Assembly: GCF_000514815.1 (NCBI RefSeq)
Contig: NZ_AZWQ01000010.1
Span: 90,659 to 154,658 of the forward strand
Source: Salinispora fenicalii
Lineage (GTDB): Bacteria; Actinomycetota; Actinomycetes; Mycobacteriales; Micromonosporaceae
Length of the DNA stretch: 64,000 nt
Direction of reading: 5' to 3'
The notes beneath the pieces are model-generated. The model did not search any database, was not told the origin of the DNA, and saw only the letters and a list, made by a program, of their open reading frames with translations. Shown in pieces: positions 59,552 through 64,000 of the stretch (position 1 is the first letter of the stretch; each line of letters opens with the position of its first letter). The position numbers and the translations under genes were made by a program.

Positions 59552-59764
59552 TCAGCGGGGCAGGCCGGAGGTGCGCCAGGCGTTCGGGCCGGCGGTGTGG
59601 CCGTTGTTGGCGGGACGGGCGCCCCGTGCCCAAGCAGAAACCGGAAGTGGGGCGGGGGCTGCCGCCGGCTTGGACCGAACGACGATCGTGCCCACCAAGG
59701 CGGCCAGTTCCTCAGCGGTCGGCGTGCCACGAACGACGCGGAATAGTGGCTCCTCGGCAGACAT
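59552..59764 (-). CDS. accE: Acyl-CoA carboxylase epsilon subunit
   Basis: 70 residues. It opens with PLFRVVRGTPTAEELAALVG and ends in PNAWRTSGLPR, both diagnostic of the AccE/PccE subunit that stabilises the alpha-beta complex of actinobacterial acyl-CoA carboxylases. The beta subunit gene, normally next to it, is absent; a Ser/Thr kinase gene faces it instead, divergently. ATG 59764 is the start. Confidence 0.8.
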   Translation of the reverse strand: MSAEEPLFRVVRGTPTAEELAALVGTIVVRSKPAAAPAPLPVSAWARGARPANNGHTAGPNAWRTSGLPR

Positions 59765-59854
59765 GGCGTCAGCCTACGCGGGGAGTTTGGATCTTCATTG
59801 AGCGGTGGCGTGCCGCCCGAGTGACCGCCGTCGCCGCCGGGTACCGTTTCAGCG

Positions 59855-61708
59855 ATGTCGAACGCACTTCCGGAACTTGTCGCTGGCCGATACCGGCTTT
59901 TGTCGCCGCTTGGCCAAGGCGGCATGGGTCGGGTGTGGAAGGCGCAAGACGAGGTGCTGCACCGGACCGTGGCGATCAAAGAACTGGTCCCGCCGCCCAG
60001 CCTCACTGACGAGGAGCGCCGCGAGATGCGGGAGCGTTCGCTGCGCGAGGCGCGGGCGATCGCTCGACTCAATCATGTCAACGTCGTTCGCATCTTCGAC
60101 GTGCTGCGCACTGACGGCGACCCGTGGATCGTGATGGAGTACGTGCCGTCGAAGTCCCTCCAGGACACGCTCGCCGAGCAGGGGCCGGTGTCGCTGGCCC
60201 AGGCAGTGCAGATTGGCCTCGGGGTGCTTGGTGCGCTGAGGGCGGCGCACAAGGCGGGTGTGATGCACCGTGACGTCAAGCCCGGCAACGTCCTGCTCGG
60301 CGACGACGGGCGGGTGGTGTTGACCGACTTCGGTCTCGCTACCGTTCCGGGTGACCCCAATGTCACCCGCACCGGCATGGTGCTCGGCTCACCCGCGTAC
60401 ATCGCTCCCGAGCGGGCGCGGGATGGCACCGCTGGGCCGGAGGGGGACCTCTGGTCGTTGGGCGCGACCCTGTACGCGGCGGTTGAGGGCAAGTCGCCGT
60501 ACGCGCGTCCCTCGGCGATTGCCACCCTCGCGGCGCTGGCCACCGAGCCGCCGCCACCACCGAAGAACGCCGGCTCGCTGCGACCGGTACTCAACGGCCT
60601 GTTGCGTAAGGATCCGACCGATCGGATCACCGCGGACGTGGCGGAGCGGCTACTGCGCCGAGCCGGCGGCAAGCGTTCGCAGCTCATCCCGCTGCTGTCC
60701 GGCGTACGCCGGCCTGGGCCGAACCGTCGCGGGGGGCGGACACCAGCGTTTGTGCCGGCGCCGCGGCCGGCGTCGGAGCTGCCCGAATCCCCGGCGTCGG
60801 CCCCACCGGCATCCCCGCCGGCACAACCGGCGGTCGAGCCGCCGGCCGATGCCGCCCCCACCGCGAAAGTGACTGGTACCGGCCCGACCGCGCCGGTCGA
60901 CCCTCCGGTGGACCGGGTCGCCGCCGACCCGACAGCGAAGCTCGGTGGGCTGTCGGCTGCCCCGGCATCGTCGGTGCCCCCGCCCGGTGGGCCCGCCGCC
61001 GGTACGAAGCGTTACGCCACCCGTCGCAACCTGGCGATCGGTGCCGTGGTGGTTCTGCTCCTGCTTGGTCTCGTGGTGGTCTATCCCCAGCTCACCACGG
61101 AGGGCGACGAAGTGGATCCGGGTGCCGTCGCGACCGGTGCCGGACCCACCACGGCTCCGGCCAGCTCGGCTCCGAGCGTCACGGCGTCGGTGAGCCCCCC
61201 GCCGACCAGCGCCAGCCCGACCCCGAGTGGTACGGCGGGCGCGGCGCTGCCGGCTGGCTGGAAGCTACATGAGGACGCCACGGGATTCGTGGTGCCGGTG
61301 CCGCCGGGGTTCAAGTTGAACTATCGCCGGCCATGGGGTCGGGGACCGGAGGACTATCGGGTCCGGTTCTCCGACGGGCAGGGGCGGGCCCTGCTCATTG
61401 ACCAGACGACAACGCCACTGGACGATGCCGTGGCCGACTGGCGTCGGCAGGAGGCCGCGCGACGTGGTGGCTACCGCGGCTACCAGCACGTCAAGATCGT
61501 TTCGGTGGACTACTGGGATGAGGCCGCCGACTGGGAGTGGATCTTCAATGACGACTACGGACGTCGGATCCACGTCCGCAATCGTGGCTTCGTGACCGCC
61601 CCCGACAAGGGGTACGCGATCCGCTGGGACTGCCCGGAGAGTGACTGGGCGGCGAACGAGTCGATCTTCGAGATCATCGCCGACGGGTTTGTGCCGGTAC
61701 GTAGCTGA
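59855..61708 (+). CDS. Membrane Ser/Thr protein kinase with extracellular domain (second copy)
   Basis: 617 residues, built like the kinase at 31.3 kb: kinase domain about 12-270 (LGQGGMGRVWKA, VAIKELV, MHRDVKPGNVLL, DFGLA, SPAYIAPERA), a Pro/Ala-rich linker, one membrane helix at about 392-412, a Thr/Ser/Pro stalk and a 150-residue outer domain with LPAGWKLHEDATGFVVPVPPG. Both outer domains look related. ATG 59855 is the start. Signal unknown. Confidence 0.88.
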   Translation: MSNALPELVAGRYRLLSPLGQGGMGRVWKAQDEVLHRTVAIKELVPPPSLTDEERREMRERSLREARAIARLNHVNVVRIFDVLRTDGDPWIVMEYVPSKSLQDTLAEQGPVSLAQAVQIGLGVLGALRAAHKAGVMHRDVKPGNVLLGDDGRVVLTDFGLATVPGDPNVTRTGMVLGSPAYIAPERARDGTAGPEGDLWSLGATLYAAVEGKSPYARPSAIATLAALATEPPPPPKNAGSLRPVLNGLLRKDPTDRITADVAERLLRRAGGKRSQLIPLLSGVRRPGPNRRGGRTPAFVPAPRPASELPESPASAPPASPPAQPAVEPPADAAPTAKVTGTGPTAPVDPPVDRVAADPTAKLGGLSAAPASSVPPPGGPAAGTKRYATRRNLAIGAVVVLLLLGLVVVYPQLTTEGDEVDPGAVATGAGPTTAPASSAPSVTASVSPPPTSASPTPSGTAGAALPAGWKLHEDATGFVVPVPPGFKLNYRRPWGRGPEDYRVRFSDGQGRALLIDQTTTPLDDAVADWRRQEAARRGGYRGYQHVKIVSVDYWDEAADWEWIFNDDYGRRIHVRNRGFVTAPDKGYAIRWDCPESDWAANESIFEIIADGFVPVRS

Positions 61709-61783
61709 TCTCGTCCCGAGTGGCCGAGGGCGGCCAACTCGGGCCGTGGGCCGGCCGGGGCGAGGGCGGTAGGCTCCCCGCCC

Positions 61784-62527
61784 ATGGTGTCGATCGACGG
61801 TCTGACCGGTATCTGGGACACGCTGCGCGGCGCGCAACCGGACCCGCCCCCGCTGCTGGTGCTGCTCACTGGTGTGGGGGCGCTGATCGTGGTCAGCACC
61901 GGCCGACCCTGGCGGATCGCCCGCAACGCGGTGACCATCGCCCACGAGGGCGGGCACGCGCTGGCCGCCCTGCTCACCGGCCGTCGCCTACACGGCATCC
62001 GGCTGCACTCGGACACCTCCGGGCTCACCCTCTCCGCCGGCCGCCCCACCGGCCCCGGCATGGTGATCACCCTGCTCGCCGGATACCTGGCCCCACCGCT
62101 GGTCGGGCTCGCCGGCGCGTGGATCCTCGGTGGAAACCGGATCACCCTGCTGTTGTGGATCACCGTGGTGCTGCTGCTGGCCATGCTGGTCTTGATCCGC
62201 AACGTCTTCGGGGTGCTGTCGTTGCTGGTCACCGGGGGGCTCGTACTCGCCGTCTCCTGGTACGCCACACCGCAGGTGCAGGCGGCGTTCGCGTACACCG
62301 GGGTGTGGTTCCTGCTGCTCGGCGGGGTCCGCCCGGTGGTCGAGCTGCAACGGTTGCGTGCCCGCGGCCGGATGCCCGGCTCCGACGCCGACCAACTCGC
62401 CGGCATCACCCCCTTCCCCGCGTTCTTCTGGGTCACGGTGTTTGCCCTGGTCAACCTGGCTGTGCTGGGCTTCGGCGCGGTTCTGATGGGCGGCCCGATC
62501 CTGACCGGTTACGGGCTGACCGGCTGA
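61784..62527 (+). CDS. M50-type membrane metalloprotease-like protein
   Basis: 247 residues, about six membrane helices. The zinc site is TIAHEGGHALAALLTGRRL near residue 48 (HExxH inside a hydrophobic context), as in M50B peptidases. No PDZ domain or clear downstream NPDG motif is seen, so activity is unproven. It lies 75 bases after the kinase on the same strand and 140 before the sigma factor gene. Confidence 0.8.
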   Translation: MVSIDGLTGIWDTLRGAQPDPPPLLVLLTGVGALIVVSTGRPWRIARNAVTIAHEGGHALAALLTGRRLHGIRLHSDTSGLTLSAGRPTGPGMVITLLAGYLAPPLVGLAGAWILGGNRITLLLWITVVLLLAMLVLIRNVFGVLSLLVTGGLVLAVSWYATPQVQAAFAYTGVWFLLLGGVRPVVELQRLRARGRMPGSDADQLAGITPFPAFFWVTVFALVNLAVLGFGAVLMGGPILTGYGLTG

Positions 62528-62667
62528 GCCGGACTGCCCGGGAAGCCGGCCGTCGGCTGCTCCGGTGCCGTGACGTGGTCCAGCCGGGGCGGAAAAGCTG
62601 GTCGCTGCCGGCAACCCGGAGCCGGCACTGGTGCGTGTCCCCTGCGACCGCCACAGGAGGTAACCAG

Positions 62668-63168
62668 GTGCCGGATGTCGAGGGGTTCGACGAGTTCTAT
62701 CGGGGGAGCCGGCAGCGGCTGCTCGGCTTCGTGTACGTGCTCACGGGTGATCTCACCGAGGCCCAGGATGCGGTGCAGGAGGCGTATATCCGGGCCTGGC
62801 AGCGCTGGTCAACGGTGAGCCGGTACGACGACCCGGAGGCGTGGGTGCGGGTGGTGGCGAGCCGGGTCGCGGTCAGTCGATGGCGCAGCCTGCGCAGCCG
62901 TGCTCGGGCGTACCTGCGGCACGGCGCCACCGAGAGCGTCCCTGCGCCAAGCACCGACACGGTGGCGGTGGTCGCCGCGCTGCGCCGGCTGCCGGAGGAG
63001 CAGCGCGTCGCGATCGCGCTCTACTACCTGGTGGGAATGCCCGTCGTCGACGTCGCCCGGGAGACCAACGCCCCGGTCGGCACCGTCAAGGCCCGGCTGT
63101 CTCGCGGCCGGGTCGCCCTCGCCGGGCTACTCGCCGTCGTCGATCTGGAGGAGGCCGTCGATGCGTGA
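62668..63168 (+). CDS. ECF RNA polymerase sigma factor, SigE family
   Basis: 166 residues. Region 2 is FDEFYRGSRQRLLGFVYVLTGDLTEAQDAVQEAYIRAWQRW; region 4 is LRRLPEEQRVAIALYYLVGMPVVDVARETNAPVGTVKARLSRGR. It belongs to the SigE (SCO/SigK-like) actinobacterial subset. GTG 62668 with AGGAGG (62655-62660). Its stop overlaps the next start by eight bases; the next product is likely its membrane-bound partner. Confidence 0.9.
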   Translation: MPDVEGFDEFYRGSRQRLLGFVYVLTGDLTEAQDAVQEAYIRAWQRWSTVSRYDDPEAWVRVVASRVAVSRWRSLRSRARAYLRHGATESVPAPSTDTVAVVAALRRLPEEQRVAIALYYLVGMPVVDVARETNAPVGTVKARLSRGRVALAGLLAVVDLEEAVDA

Positions 63169-64000
63169 CGAGATGAGCGTCGTCGAGCCCATGCACCGTG
63201 CTCTCTGCGACGTCCGTTGGCCGGAGGCGGCGGAGATCCGTGCTCGGGCCCGCCGTCGCAGCCGGCGTACCGCCCTGCTGGCGGGGGTCACCCTGGTGGG
63301 GACCCTGGCGGTGGTCACCGTCGCGGTGGTCACCCGTCCCTCGGGCTACCAACCGGCCATTCCGCCACCGGTGCCGGCCGCGGTGGGCAGCCCCCCGGCG
63401 TCGCCCGCCGGGCAGGTTGCGGCGGTGCGCTCCGACCTCCCGCCCGAGCTCTTCGTCCAACAGTCGGACCTGGTGGTGCGCACGGAGCTCCACCTCGACG
63501 AGGCGGTCGCGGGCGGCACCGTCACGCTGGGATTCGGGCGCGACCGATGCGATCTGGGCCCGGAGACGGAGGCCTGGACGAGCCGGTCGCAGACGTTGCT
63601 GCGGTGGTCGGCCGGGGGCCCCAACCGGCTCGGTGACATCCTGGTCGTGCAGGATCTGTACCGGTTTCGCGACGATGGCGCGGCACGCTCCTTCGCCGAG
63701 ATTCGAGAGACGATCGTAACTTGCCCCCAGCAGGAGGTCTGGACGGCCGACTACGAAGGCCGTGCGATCAACATGACGGCGGTGCACCGCTGGGACACCC
63801 CGCGGGTGGACTTCGCCGGTGACGAGTCGTTCCTGCTACGACACTCGTCTTCCCTGCTCCCCAACCCCGTACTGGGCGAGCTGCAGACCGTGGCGAACTC
63901 ACCGGACCTGCGGGTCGTGCTGCGCGTGGGTGACCTGGTGACGGTGCTCTTCGTCAGCATGGCCGGCGAGGCGGAACTGGTCCGCCTCGCCGACGTGGCG
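63161..64000 (+). CDS. Membrane-anchored protein following the sigma factor (partial)
   Basis: Open from ATG 63161, which overlaps the sigma stop, to the end of the window: 280 codons and no stop. A 35-residue cytoplasmic start with ALCDVRWPEAAEIRARARRRSRR, then a membrane helix at about 42-64, a Pro/Ala linker and a folded outer part (LGFGRDRCDLGPE, ILVVQDLYRF, CPQQEVWTADYEG). Placement suggests an anti-sigma-like or sensor partner, but no zinc-binding anti-sigma motif is visible. Confidence 0.75.
   Translation, partial: MRDEMSVVEPMHRALCDVRWPEAAEIRARARRRSRRTALLAGVTLVGTLAVVTVAVVTRPSGYQPAIPPPVPAAVGSPPASPAGQVAAVRSDLPPELFVQQSDLVVRTELHLDEAVAGGTVTLGFGRDRCDLGPETEAWTSRSQTLLRWSAGGPNRLGDILVVQDLYRFRDDGAARSFAEIRETIVTCPQQEVWTADYEGRAINMTAVHRWDTPRVDFAGDESFLLRHSSSLLPNPVLGELQTVANSPDLRVVLRVGDLVTVLFVSMAGEAELVRLADVA

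Overview
The window is a high-GC actinobacterial chromosome segment. Its gene content points to the Micromonosporaceae (Salinispora/Micromonospora type): a complete conservon operon, many GTG starts, lipoproteins with LxxC lipoboxes, SigE-family sigma factor, eukaryotic-like Ser/Thr kinases, an orphan acyl-CoA carboxylase epsilon subunit and GuaB1. This placement is inference from gene content, not a database match. No rRNA, tRNA or CRISPR array was seen.

Layout. 0.1-11.2 kb is a nucleoside uptake and salvage block: a BMP-type lipoprotein, ATPase and two permeases, then cytidine deaminase and pyrimidine-nucleoside phosphorylase in one tight operon, with adenosine deaminase nearby. 11.7-16.7 kb is a four-gene conservon (CvnA sensor kinase-like, roadblock, DUF742, GTPase), faced by a convergent 750-residue protein that carries the same C-terminal tail as CvnA. 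20.4-23.9 kb is cydDC. 24-25.4 kb is a BlaI/M56 pair. 25.4-31.2 kb returns to nucleoside catabolism: deoC with two aldehyde dehydrogenase genes (one a half-length relic or subunit), uracil phosphoribosyltransferase and a phosphosugar mutase. The blocks together could import nucleosides, deaminate and phosphorolyse them, split deoxyribose-5-phosphate and oxidise the acetaldehyde.

31-41 kb holds a membrane Ser/Thr kinase, an acyl-CoA mutase catalytic subunit, a 16-bp tandem repeat array, an M20 amidohydrolase, an MBL-fold hydrolase, a coiled-coil protein, a GGCT-like protein and a flavoprotein disulfide reductase. 40.7-46.3 kb is the accessory part: a lipoprotein, an AT-richer gap with inverted repeats, a GNAT enzyme, an IS3-type transposase remnant, an XRE/TPR-like regulator with two small proteins (one cysteine-rich) flanked by two matching GGTAC-N5-GTACC dyads, and then a short threonyl-tRNA synthetase preceded by what looks like a complete leaderless threonine attenuator (Thr-Thr leader peptide, hairpin, 17-bp terminator stem).

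46.3-54 kb holds a heterodimeric ABC exporter, a DoxX/TetR pair with twin operators, a MarR/MFS drug-efflux pair with an operator, and GuaB1. 55-60 kb holds the biotin-dependent carboxylase alpha subunit, an O-methyltransferase, Maf, an unknown protein and the carboxylase epsilon subunit. 60-64 kb holds a second membrane Ser/Thr kinase, an M50-type membrane protease-like protein, a SigE-family ECF sigma factor and its membrane partner, which runs off the window.
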